NCBI GenBank assembly: GCA_022813625.1 | Contig: JAKLMB010000009.1 | Span: forward strand, 186,001 to 250,000 | DNA: 64,000 nucleotides | From: Aaosphaeria pasadenensis | Lineage: Eukaryota > Ascomycota > Dothideomycetes > Pleosporales | Direction: 5' to 3' | Program-made: the position numbers and the translations under genes | Shown here: piece by piece, positions 44,901-54,183 of the stretch | Layout of the letters: the number at the start of each line of letters is the position of its first letter | Position numbering within the stretch: position 1 is the first letter of the stretch | Notes under the pieces: model-generated | What the model was told of the DNA's origin: nothing | The model's input: the letters and a program-made list of their open reading frames with translations, nothing else | Databases searched by the model: none

Positions 44901-45451
44901 ACGTAGGATCCGGTGCCCATAGCATCATCGCCCACAACGGCAGAGAAACTGACGCCGCCACTGAGGAAGTTGGCCCCGATGGCGGGGATATGTTTGCCAT
45001 CCTGGTCAAAGGAAAGATCTTCTTGTCGCCAGCTGCCATTTCCATTCTGTTCCGACCGTGCGGGTTCAAAGCTCCAGAGCTGTCCGCCGCTTGCGCCTTT
45101 GGAACAGTCCCCTGCATATACAGTCATGTTCCCACCGTTGTCTAGCAATGGAGTGAATGCTATCTTCTTGTCGTCATCGAGGAATGGTAAACTTGAATAC
45201 AGAGTCGTGTAGGGCACTTTGGTGGCTGCGATCTCGGAAGATGTATCGATTGATCCAAGCTCGAATTGGCCAGACGAGTCAGTTGATGGTCGAAAGACGT
45301 AAAGAGTCGTGCCATTCTGTAATATTCGAGTCGGATTGTAAGGCATTTGGGCCATTGCCATGGGGAAGACGAGCCCGAGGAGGGAAGCTAGGAGGAGCTG
45401 TCCTGACGCGAACGACATCCTGCTGGCACGAAGCGCATTTAACGGGTGCAT
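41987..45451 (-). CDS. Kelch-type cell-surface protein with transmembrane helix and long disordered tail
   Basis: Single exon, 1154 residues from the ATG at 45451 (CTCAACATG); the ATG at 45418 (MSFASGQ) is an alternative that gives an even cleaner signal peptide (LLLASLLGLVFPMAMAQ). The ectodomain (about 35-430) has kelch/galactose-oxidase-like strands: ASGGQLWSFEP, YVFGGMCPS, NFVLVGGHTS, SGHSMVLTPDGQHLIMFGG and HGAAMLPGGVMMVMGGYS, enough for a beta-propeller, with many N-glycosylation sequons. A transmembrane helix (GLGVGLAAVLSLLIFYLWYT, about 455-478) is followed by basic RRTKKHRQ and some 670 residues of Ser/Arg-rich disordered cytoplasmic tail with low-complexity RS and SPS blocks, probably heavily phosphorylated. 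Similar fungal proteins are annotated as cell-wall-anchored. A link between wall sensing and polarity is inference. The reading frame is open for a further 160 codons upstream, but these look non-coding. Confidence 0.88.
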   Translation of the reverse strand: MHPLNALRASRMSFASGQLLLASLLGLVFPMAMAQMPYNPTRILQNGTTLYVFRPSTDSSGQFELGSIDTSSEIAATKVPYTTLYSSLPFLDDDKKIAFTPLLDNGGNMTVYAGDCSKGASGGQLWSFEPARSEQNGNGSWRQEDLSFDQDGKHIPAIGANFLSGGVSFSAVVGDDAMGTGSYVFGGMCPSAQASNDWQSSANYSNLMVTLEPSAADSLKYQLSTSSSRGPPIAEAGFTLTGLSPSFSNRSDGTQTQQQNFVLVGGHTSTAFINMSQVALFSLPQQSWTFVGVEQPDSGNSDLRTRDQEVEVEPRSGHSMVLTPDGQHLIMFGGWIGDTNTAAEPTLAVLNIGEGYGGQGPWKWTVPQLSGTGLTSNTGIYGHGAAMLPGGVMMVMGGYSIPSPNARRRRAAQSSNSQTLFFNTTSNTWITNYVPPPEITSSASQSNGPLSTTSQKAGLGVGLGVGLAAVLSLLIFYLWYTRRTKKHRQAREKQLQELAMSTHRYNLDCLSPGIDGRGGHADAVDYLDEPNDSYFYPSTGPRNQGWRSSNGHEAERTGLLVEIPSPTRGLRRSLGGRSGYHMSRYDERRVKASGDIHPIDELEEDQEHENTPLTVSNEMTERSKNTSIFDNAPVLDPFTDSSRGMGRSNQRIAPYSAPTSPARETPPENGHLLSDWQLAMGALLGRRPSPSGGRLSPDRSDRTRSDLSDRSLHSDLSSTSAGGSIGRSVSMRSTAMANKANQSNPFTTPNASPTSSKPNSNHEQGWESPTHPRTQSLTSVRSYVRPPIEDRESFATARTSFMQLQAEGEVLLGGNPDRGRPGTSSTSNASTSHTQPTADSTLSRTGTITAATSLADGLTRPRRKSWLGSVRRALSRSGTTANARTRSLTNSTPQLEIYTDDPVSAGAENTKRMTFPTAASPPRRAASDASFWRSRRGQQDWLDEELDPNDPQARWRRNSGDDWGAPEDVAHTERERRRREWRERGNLISLGDEELPTPRTPIRSDDLGSVADPHRPSTPADEDDWDVEAAVERRVVQVMFTVPKSKLRVVNADIDRSSLMSLPRENSDENIQKTESNSNSPGRVRDLAGRFEQLGSPNSPRLAARPSPSPSIKSVKLRAQGSSPSLAPSHSSASLGANARASRLPSEDITTMNR

Positions 45452-46754
45452 GTTGAGATGGCAATCGCCGGATATGGAGTGATGAGGACGGTCAGCCCGA
45501 ATACTGTGTAGATTGCCCCATGAGCCACGTTGTGGGAGTGGATTTTGCAAGACAACGGTGACACGAAGAGGTGGAGCGAGCAAGGTGTTGCAGAGACTTG
45601 GGTCGATGGACAGTAGATAGCAGGCAAGAGAGTATATTGAAGGAGGTATCTTAGGGTAGATCAACGGTTCACGCACAGATGAGATGACATGGGGGAGGCA
45701 GGATGGATACAATGGTGTGGGTTTGTGTAAGAGTGAGCGGGTCTGTAAACAGAGGCCTAGCCCAGCCACCCTAAGATGTATTGCTTGCGCAACGTAAGAT
45801 GGGCGATGGTGGCGGCCCGGACTTGGATATGCAGGAAGAAGAAGAAGAAATTCAAGGCAGAGACCAATGAAGCCGCTGGGATGGCGTCCGCAAGAGATGT
45901 CGAGGAATGCATCGGGAGCCGGATGCAAAGTTAGGCGCGGTGGTCAGCCCATTTCCGGCGAAGCATGCCAGAGCGTAAACACGGGTTGCTGGGGCAACTT
46001 TCCCCTCCAGCCCTCCCATGACGCCTCCGCCCAGCTTATCAGCGACAAATAATAACCCCGAAGCAAATGAACGGTCTAGAAACGGGAACGCGGCTGTTGG
46101 GAGTGGAGAGAAGGAACAGGCGCTTGTGGAGATGGGATCGGTTTTGAGGCTTTTGCATCTGCTTGCGAAGAAAAGAAAGGCGGGAGGTTGTTGTTGGTCG
46201 TGGGAAGGGAGCGAGGGCGAGGTTGGAGTAACACAACCAGCCCGCACGAGCAATTGGAGGGGCATTCTCGGCATCACCCGCTGGTCTATACTATGTACAC
46301 AGTACTCCGTATAATGAGTAAATAAAGGTTACACACACTGTTTTGCATCATATCACCTTAATCGAGTCTATAGTCCGTAGACGTTATGAATAGCAGACAG
46401 CGGTATCATTATCATGAGTATCTCTCACATGTTTTCCCCCAATTCTCCAATTTCACGCTACTCCATGCTACTCCGTATCTACACAAGTAGCATGCATGTA
46501 TCGTACGGACAGGCTGTCCCGGCACGTTGGCTGGAAACACGGCAACGGGAATCTTGATTGATGTAAATTAAAGTTGAAGCTATACCGTTGCGGAACTCTT
46601 ATGGAGAACCTACGTTCATTACATATCGCTGGCTACTTATGTTACTATGTATCCACACACTTGCAGAGAAATTATCATGCTCTAGTCTCCGCAGCCAGAC
46701 TTTAACGAGATGCTACATTTCACCATTGTGCCGTGATGGCAATTTCATTTTATT
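45452..46754. other. Promoter of the kelch gene and SDR 3' flank
   Basis: 1.3 kb. Two TACTCCGTA elements at 46303-46311 and 46469-46477. Purine/pyrimidine-rich stretches near 45840-45860. I see no gene. Confidence 0.5.
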
Positions 46755-47718
46755 TTAGACGGTGCTGAACACCATGCCGCCGTTGGCACAGACTACGCTT
46801 CCCGTACTCCAACCTGCTTCTGGGCTGCAAAGCATGGCAACAACCCCAGCGATTTCCTCGCTGTACGCAGCGCGTCCGCCCGTCTTCTCGAGCGGGTGCC
46901 AGACCTCCTTGGGATCGATGCCCTCCCTAGGTGTGGCCAGCGGAGTGTGCTGAATGAACGGCCTGTTCTGGTCCACGAACGCCTCGTCTGTACTGGTGTA
47001 CATGTCCGTCGCGACGGGACCCGGGTTGATGGCGTTGACCGTTGCGCGCTCGGCCAACTCGCGCGCCCATGTTCGGGTCATGGCCTCGAGGGCTGATTTT
47101 GTTCCGCCGTATACACTCTGGCTGATGTAGCCTAGGGACGAACTGACGGAGGAGAGATTGACGATTCGGCCCGATCGGTCGTGGGGGAGGTACGGGAGTG
47201 CTGCCTGCACGAGGAAGAGTGGTCCCCTGACGTTGATGTTATATTGCCGTGCGAAGTCATCCGCTTTGATCTTTCCCAGGACGTTGTTTCCAGCTACACC
47301 AGCGTTGTTGATGATGACGTCGATCTGGAACTTGTTCGTCTTGGGGTGGGTAAAGTGGTTTTTGGCGACCTCGACGATGTGCTCTGGGCCATTCTCGGAG
47401 CCCATGCTCGCCTGGACGGGAACCGCCTCGACACCATATTCCGACTTTAGCTCGCTCGCGAGGTCTTCGGTGATCTTGGTGGAGGATTCGGAGGTGTAGT
47501 TGAGGACGAGGTTGCAGCCTTGACTGGCAAGCTTGCGGGCGATGGCGGCGCCGATACCTTTACGAGTTGCGTGAGTCCAGGTCTGCGTCCCGTTCGTGTC
47601 GAGCTACCATACCTCTTGATGCGCCAGTGACGATTCCTACTTTGCCATCGAGAACCCTATGCCCAGGGCTGCTGCCGAGGTTCGTGGATGCGGTGCGCGC
47701 TGGAGCAGGCCTAGACAT
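46755..47718 (-). CDS. Short-chain dehydrogenase/reductase
   Basis: Two exons on the minus strand, 47718-47613 and 47557-46755, with a 55-bp intron give 302 residues. Classical SDR: cofactor motif TGASRGIG at 31-38, formed across the splice site, NNAG at 119-122, active-site serine in NLSSVSSS, and catalytic YGGTK (Y185, K189). PGPVATDM follows the active site. An Arg in the cofactor motif (TGASRGIG) suggests NADPH. It resembles fungal 3-oxoacyl-(acyl-carrier-protein) reductase-like SDRs with a broad N-terminal extension of about 25 residues. The substrate cannot be assigned. No biosynthetic neighbours. Confidence 0.92.
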
Positions 47719-49060
47719 TGTGAAAATGGTCGAGCGGAGCGATGAATGGAGAAAGAATATGTCACTTTGAGGGGATGGATCAGGGCAGGAGGTCGTGGAG
47801 AGCAGTGAATGGCGGGGCAGTATTTATGAGGACCACGAGGGGAGCTTGTGGAGTAAACCCCTCGGGCCAAGTAATGCCGGCCAATTCCTCCGCCATCGTG
47901 GAGAGAGCACGAGATTATGGAAGAACATTTTGGTGGACCTGTGTTAGTCTTTGCACGCGGTACGATTATTTTCCGTCCTCTCACGATGCATATTTGTGGT
48001 GTTGAGGGGCCACCTAGAGAGGACCAGATGCCAAGCGTTGGAGGGGCAGCGCGAAGAAGTCGTCACGGTTGAAGAAGAAAATAATCAACGGACGACAATG
48101 GTCGAAACAGGTATCTCATCCTACTGGAACGGGATGGAATTGGTTAGCAGAAAAGCAGAAAATAGTCTGGATCCGGATCGATTCGGTGTCCTCATCTACC
48201 CCTAGGTCGAGGGTTTCCTTTCCTTGCATGCCAGAACGTGTTCGTGTGTGTGAGCATGTTGAATGCTGCTGAGAGGCTTTTGTTTCTGCATTTCAGAAAG
48301 TCCGTGGTCGATGACCTGCTGAAACAATGAGATGTTGTCATTGTGCCTATGCATTAAGCCAATTGTCTGATGTTCGACGAAGATCCATGAATATCCCAAG
48401 AGGATCGGCCTTTGCCTCTTCGTAGTTGTGGATTCCGACTTTTGGACCCTTAAAGAAGAGACGATAAGCAGGACACGCACCCGCTGGCCGCAGCCAATAA
48501 TGGTGCGACACCTCGTCCCCCTCCCGCCTCCAAAACGCAGCCAGGCCGAAGTCGGAATAAAAAAAGTTACACTTCGTCCTACTTCATATTATTATTGGAG
48601 CTAGTTATCGTCTTGAGACGAGAGACGAGGTCTCTAAGCAGGTGCTAAAAAAATTCTCAATAGCACAGGTGTACTCTATGTATACTGCCTGATCTTATGT
48701 TGCCGTACGAGAATGAGATTCCGATGGTAGTGTCAGAGGTTTCTGGATGACCATCAGAGCACAGCACAGCACAAATTCCCCGTAAGGATCCGTATGGGAG
48801 GGGGCTCAGTCTGACGCAACGGAGTACGGAACACTCTACAGGGGAGTAGGGAATGGGGCAAGGTTGGTGGCAGCAGCTCTCGTACAGCTTTCGTGGCAGA
48901 GCAATCATGGCGAAGGGGGGGCGAAGAGTCAATGCTGGTGGGCAGAAAAATGGTTTGGACATTGGAGAAGGCGTAACGAGGAGCAACGAGCAGTCTGGGA
49001 AGAGGCGTCTAGAGGACGAGGATTAGGGTAGAAATGTTGCCATTATTGTGGAATCATCTT

Positions 49061-49127
49061 TGGACTCTTTACTGGATTGATTGGACTCATTATTGGATTC
49101 ATTGGACTGATGGACTCGTAGACTCAT
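49061..49127 (+). repeat. Degenerate TGGACTCATT-type tandem repeat
   Basis: About seven imperfect units of TTGGACT/TTGGATT followed by 2-5 bases, 390-455 bp before the MET6 ATG. Confidence 0.55.
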
Positions 49128-49317
49128 GGGAGGACGTTGGTCGTTGCTATCCCAGGGCCCTCCAGGCGTTGTCCTAGTTAAAGGCGGTGTGCGGATGAGG
49201 TTTAGCGTCATCACCCCGCGCGTTGAGCCAACAAAAAAAACCATTCAAAGCGCAAGCACACCACTTTCCTAGTTTCCTAGTACCACGGGGGGCATAGAGG
49301 GGGGAAAGCTAAATACT

Positions 49318-49440
49318 CTTCCTCTTCCTACCTCTTCCTCTTTTTTTTTCTTCCATCCTCCATCCTCCCTCCTCCCTATTCTCTTCCATCTCTTCAAAAA
49401 AAAAAACCAATTCCATCCCAAGAAGAGTTCTTCTCTTCTT
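49318..49440 (+). promoter_or_regulatory. CT-rich core promoter of MET6
   Basis: A pyrimidine tract (CTTCCTCTTCC repeats, T9, CCTCC runs) ending about 75 bp before the ATG. Such tracts precede transcription start sites of highly expressed genes in filamentous fungi. Confidence 0.6.
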
Positions 49441-49515
49441 TTTTCATCACCCATTGAACCCTTAGATACCCCAGTCCCTTCCCCGTTTTCCTCACACATT
49501 CACAACCCCGCCAAT

Positions 49516-51886
49516 ATGGTCCAGTCATCAGTTCTCGGTTTCCCCCGCATGGGTGCAAACCGTGAGCTCAAGAAGGCCAACGAGGCTTACTGGGCTGACA
49601 AGCTCTCTCGCGATGACTTGTTGAAGGAGGCCAAGAGACTTCGTCTCGAGCACTGGAAGATCCAGAAGGATGCCGGTGTCGACGTCATCCCCAGCAACGA
49701 CTTCGCTTTCTACGACCACATCCTCGACCACATCCAGCTCTTCAACGTAAGTTTACAACCCCATATCCCACCCGTCATTCGTTATCAATCGAGCATCTTC
49801 TAATTCTCCATCTCAGGCTGTCCCCGAGCGATACACCAAGCACAACCTCCACAAGCTCGACGAGTACTTCGCTCTCGGCCGTGGCCACCAGAAGGATGGC
49901 GTCGACGTTCCCAGCTTGGAGATGGTCAAGTGGTTCGACTCGAACTACCACTACGTCAAGCCCACTCTCCAGGACAACCAGACCTTCAAGCTTGCCGAGG
50001 ACCCCAAGCCCGTCCGCGAGTTCCTCGAGGCCAAGGAGGCTGGCATCACCACCCGCCCCGTCCTCATCGGTCCCGTCTCCTTCCTCGCCCTCGGAAAGGC
50101 CGACCGTGGCCAGTCCGTCGACCCCATCTCTCTCCTTGACAAGCTCGTCCCCGTATACGTTGAGCTCCTCGAGAAGCTGAAGGCTGCTGGTGCCGAGACT
50201 GTTCAGATCGATGAGCCCGTCTTGGTCTTCGACCTTCCCTCCAAGGTCAAGGACGCTTTCAAGCCCGCCTACGAGAAGCTCGCAGCTGCCGGCCTCCCCA
50301 AGATTGTCCTTGCTACTTACTTCGGAGACATTGTTCACAACTTCGATGTCTTCCCCGCTCTCAAGAACGTTCACGCCATCCACGTTGACCTCGTCCGCAA
50401 CCCCGAGCAGCTCGAGGCCGTCATTGGCCAGCTTGGCCCCAACCAGGTCCTCTCCGCCGGTGTCGTCGATGGACGTAACATCTGGAAGACCAACTTCAAG
50501 CGTGCCATCGAGACCGTTGAGACCGCCATCCAGAAGCTCGGCAAGGATCGTGTCATCGTCGCCACCTCTAGCTCTCTCCTCCACACTCCTCACTCGCTCG
50601 ACAGCGAGAAGAAGCTCCCCGCTGAGGTCAAGGAGTGGTTCTCCTTCGCCGTCCAGAAGACTGCTGAGGTCGTCGTCATCGCCAAGGCCGTCACTGAGGG
50701 CCCCGCTGCCGTCAAGGAGGCTCTTGAGGCCAACGCCCAGGCCATCCACGCCCGTGCTACCTCCGAGCGCACCAACAACAAGGCCGTCAAGGACCGTCAG
50801 TCCAGCGTCACTGCTGCTGACCACGAGCGCAAGTCTCCCTTCCCTGAGCGTTACGCCCAACAGAAGACCCACCTCAAGCTCCCTCTCTTCCCCACCACCA
50901 CCATCGGTTCCTTCCCCCAGACCAAGGAGATCCGTATCCAGCGTAACAAGTTCACCAAGGGTGAGATCACTGCTGAGGAGTACGAGAAGTTCATCGAGAA
51001 GGAGATTGAGGACACCATCAAGATCCAGGATGAGCTCAACCTCGACGTCTACGTCCACGGTGAGCCCGAGCGTAACGACATGGTCCAGTACTTCGGTGAG
51101 AGGCTCGACGGATACGTCTTCACCACCAACGGTTGGGTCCAGTCTTACGGATCCCGCTGCGTCCGTCCCCCGATCATCGTCGGTGACATCTCTCGTCCCG
51201 CCCCCATGACCGTCAAGGAGTCCAAGTACGCTGCCTCCGTCTCCAGCAAGCCCATGAAGGGTATGCTCACTGGACCCATCACCTGCCTCAGGTGGTCTTT
51301 CCCTCGTGACGATGTCCACCAGTCCGTCCAGGCTCAGCAGCTCGCCCTTGCTCTCCGCGACGAGGTCGTTGACCTTGAGGCTGCCGGCATCTTCGTCATC
51401 CAGGTCGACGAGCCTGCTCTCCGTGAGGGTCTTCCCCTCCGCTCCGGTACCGAGCGTGAGAAGTACCTCTCTTGGGCCGTCGACTCCTTCAAGCTTGCTT
51501 GCGCTGGCGTCCAGGACTCTACCCAGATCCACTCCCACTTCTGCTACTCCGAGTTCCAGGACTTCTTCCACGCCATTGCCGCTCTCGATGCTGATGTCCT
51601 CTCCATCGAGAACAGCAAGAGCGACGCCAAGCTCCTCAAGGTCTTCGAGGACAAGGCCTACCCCCGCCACATCGGACCCGGTGTCTACGACATCCACTCC
51701 CCTCGTGTTCCCTCCGAGCAGGAGATCAAGGACCGTCTCGCCGAGATGTTGGTCTACCTCAAGCCTGAGCAGCTCTGGGTCAACCCTGACTGCGGTTTGA
51801 AGACCCGCCAGTGGAAGGAGACCAAGGCTGCGCTCACCAACTTGGTCAACGCCGCCAAGTTCTACCGCGAGAAGTACTCTTCTTAA
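49516..51886 (+). CDS. MET6: Cobalamin-independent methionine synthase
   Basis: 5-methyltetrahydropteroyltriglutamate-homocysteine methyltransferase, the last step of methionine synthesis, cytosolic. Exons 49516-49746 and 49817-51886 (70-bp intron, phase 0) give 766 residues, the normal eukaryotic length. The N-terminal domain begins with SSVLGFPRMG, and the C-terminal catalytic domain has TTTIGSFPQTKEIR, the zinc-ligand regions IHSHFCYSEF and NPDCGLKTR, and VDEPALREG for homocysteine. Codon use is extremely biased to C-ending codons (GTC, CTC, AAG, GAG), a mark of very high expression, and together with the CT-rich promoter suggests an abundant enzyme. This bias also creates long false frames on the opposite strand. 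Confidence 0.98.
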
Positions 51887-52656
51887 GCTCCTCATTCCCA
51901 CGTGGAGCATGCCTATTGAGGCAAAATTCTAGACATCCTTCATCAGCGTGTCTGGGAAAGCAGCATATCAACAGCTGCGTGTAATGTGTGTAATGTGTTT
52001 ATGATACCAAAAAGTTCAACCTGCATTTCTGGTCAACGGGCGGGTAGGGGCTTATATGAACGATCTCAACATCGGCGTTCATCCCCAGGAGAGGGATAGT
52101 AAGCGTCAGTATTTGAGATCCAACGTGGCGTAATTGGCAAACTTTGGCTTCATGGGTCGGCGTCGAAAAGTCTAAATATCAAAAAGACTTAAGTTTTCAT
52201 TTTAATGCAGATGCACTTGTTCGCAATCTGCATGATGGAAGTTGGACAAGATTAAACAAGGCTGTCTTGATGCCTGATGCTATATAGTTGATGTCTTCGA
52301 GACAGAATTAATAAAGAAGTTCAACACCTTCAACTCTGATCACTCTGATGTAGTCTGTGCTTTTGCTCGTCAACATTACCTACTGAATCACATGTTTAGC
52401 ATTTGAGACCCTGTTGACTCTTTTCTTGCCGCCCTATATGTAGTGCCTCTGTTTCTCATTCTCTCATACTCGTTCACAGTTGCTCTGGGGGTGACCCCAC
52501 CACCAACCCCCTGTGCCCCTCAGCCCCTCCAACCCCAAGCTCCCGAGCTCCCGAGCTCTCCGTCCTTTTTGTTTATTGCTTGGCTGATTCAACCCCAGAC
52601 GTCACCGACGACTTCCGACAATCCACGACAACTGTAACTAAACAACATACCTAAGA
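51887..52656. other. Intergenic region, 0.8 kb
   Basis: MET6 3' flank and promoter of the Pof1-type gene. A C-rich tract with repeated CCCCAC/CCCAAGC lies at 52490-52560. A tRNA-like D-arm sequence near 52130 does not fold into a cloverleaf. I see no gene. Confidence 0.5.
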
Positions 52657-53592
52657 ATGGCCGAAATGGCCTCAAGAATAGTTGCATTAAAATCTCAACT
52701 CCCAGAATTAGAAAACGCATTGCATTCTTTCACTAATTCCTCCTCTAAATTCCGTATCGTCCGCACCGTCAACTCCACCTCAACCCGACCGAAAACGCTC
52801 TACGTTCTGGATTCCTCTTTCAACCCACCATCCATCGCACACCTTGCGCTCTCTGTTTCTGCTCTTTCAGAGCCCGCACCTTCAGACCCGAAACCTCATC
52901 GCTTTCTGCTTCTCTTCAGCACACACAATGCCGACAAAGCTCCAAGTCCAGCATGCTTCACCCAGCGCCTCGCCCTCATGACGCTGTTTGCCGAAGACCT
53001 ATCCCATATCCTTAAAACTAGATCCACCTCCTCAACCTCCACTACGCCCCCCGAGGACATTTCCATAGACATTGGCCTGACCACCGAGCCCTACTACACC
53101 GACAAATCCCTCGCCATCGCGGAATCAGCTCCATCACTCTACTCCACAAACCCCACCCAGGTGCACCTCGTAGGCTACGACACCCTGATCCGCTTCTGCA
53201 ACCCCAAATACTACGGCTCCGTTTCGCCCCCCTTATCAGCGCTCTCCCCGTTCTTCGACGCCGGCCACAAACTCCGCGTCACGGAGCGTCCCGCCAACTC
53301 GCACGACGAATCCTCGAGCGCGTACGGCACGGACGCGGAGCAAGAGGAGTACTTGCAAGGGTTGAAGAGCGGCCGTCTGGAGGCGGAGGGGTTCAAGAGT
53401 CAATGGGTCGATCAGATTCAGATGGTGAAGGGGAGGGATGGCGTGGGTATTAGCTCTACGAGGGTGCGGAAGGCGGCAGAGGGGGGGAGATGGGAGGAGG
53501 TTAGGGGGTTGTGTACGGAGGGGGTTGCGGAGTGGGTGAGGGATAGTGGGTTGTATGAGGACGATGCTAGTGGGAAGAAGATGATGGGTTGA
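52657..53592 (+). CDS. POF1: Pof1-type nicotinamide-nucleotide adenylyltransferase-related protein
   Basis: Single exon, 311 residues, ATG at 52657 (a second ATG lies at 52666). Nucleotidyltransferase fold of the NMNAT type: LDSSFNPPSIAHL at 51-63, the T/HxGH-like site with SFNPP and H62, and GISSTRVR at 264-271, the (I)SSTxxR nucleotide-binding motif. A central HLVGYDTLIRF segment binds the nucleotide in the family. Yeast Pof1 (YCL047C) is an NMNAT-like ATPase linked to protein quality control and filamentation. Long Ser/Thr/Pro-rich insertions (about 120-145) are typical of the fungal members. NAD synthesis activity cannot be decided from sequence. Confidence 0.85.
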   Translation: MAEMASRIVALKSQLPELENALHSFTNSSSKFRIVRTVNSTSTRPKTLYVLDSSFNPPSIAHLALSVSALSEPAPSDPKPHRFLLLFSTHNADKAPSPACFTQRLALMTLFAEDLSHILKTRSTSSTSTTPPEDISIDIGLTTEPYYTDKSLAIAESAPSLYSTNPTQVHLVGYDTLIRFCNPKYYGSVSPPLSALSPFFDAGHKLRVTERPANSHDESSSAYGTDAEQEEYLQGLKSGRLEAEGFKSQWVDQIQMVKGRDGVGISSTRVRKAAEGGRWEEVRGLCTEGVAEWVRDSGLYEDDASGKKMMG

Positions 53593-54183
53593 GGTTTCGA
53601 TGTCGCCAGCGAACGGGATTTTATAAGAGATAGGTCGGGGCTATTAGAGTTGTTGGAACTCCTTCATCGCTTTCTTTTTTTCTGAAATTTGATGAGGTAT
53701 GTGAGGCGATCTTGCTTGATGGTGGTTGAGTGATGACTTTGGAAGATCATGTGATATGTCATTCACCGATACGTCGAACGACCTGAGGGTAGTGAATAGT
53801 TGTTCGGCGGAGAGCACTCAACTTGGGGTGGTATACTCTCATTGGATTCTTTCTCATGTCCCGGGCGTGAATGCCAATGAGGATGATTGGTCCTTGCCAA
53901 TATGCGTTGCTCTTGCCCATCGACGCCTATCCACTTGCACAACAGACAACAACAATCACTCAAACAATTCTGTTCATATCGACTGCAACTCTTCCTTTCT
54001 CTGCTCGAGCGTTCTCTTCCACCCTTCAAGCCAGACTTTGTTTTGGTATATTCCTTCGTTTGTTGAGGTTGCCCTTGGAAACATCGCTCAGCAATCTACT
54101 CTACCTCGATTAAACACCTCGAGCAAACCCCTCTCTTTCCACTAATCCCGGCACCAATGACCGAACTCTGATGATCAGGAGTT
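53593..54183. other. Intergenic region, 0.6 kb
   Basis: Promoter and probable 5' UTR of the next gene. An open frame at 53726-54145 starts with GTG and is Ser/Asn/Cys-rich without a signal peptide; rejected. Confidence 0.5.

Larger units (their letters stand above)
47719..49515. other. Intergenic region, SDR promoter and MET6 promoter
   Basis: 1.8 kb. Holds a degenerate tandem repeat (49061-49127), a TACGGAGTA-like element (48818-48826) and the CT-rich core promoter of MET6. I see no gene; an antisense frame at 48657-48986 looks random. Confidence 0.5.

Noticed and set aside
45452..45928. N-terminal extension of the kelch protein
   Set aside because: The frame is open upstream, but it lacks homology-like character and would bury the signal peptide that begins at 45451 or 45418.
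50190..51209. 339-codon plus-strand frame inside MET6
   Set aside because: Shadow frame of MET6, composed almost only of Ser, Pro, Arg, Thr and Leu.
49775..51910. 711-codon open frame antisense to MET6
   Set aside because: It mirrors the MET6 reading frame. The extreme C-ending codon bias of MET6 removes stops on the other strand. The translation is Leu/Glu/Gly/Asp-rich without a domain.
52119..52190. tRNA-like D-arm sequence (TGGCGTAATTGGCAAAC)
   Set aside because: No matching acceptor stem, anticodon arm or T-arm consensus could be found.
53726..54145. 139-codon plus-strand frame before the 1141-residue gene
   Set aside because: No ATG start, low-complexity Ser/Asn composition, and located where the 5' UTR of the next gene should be.
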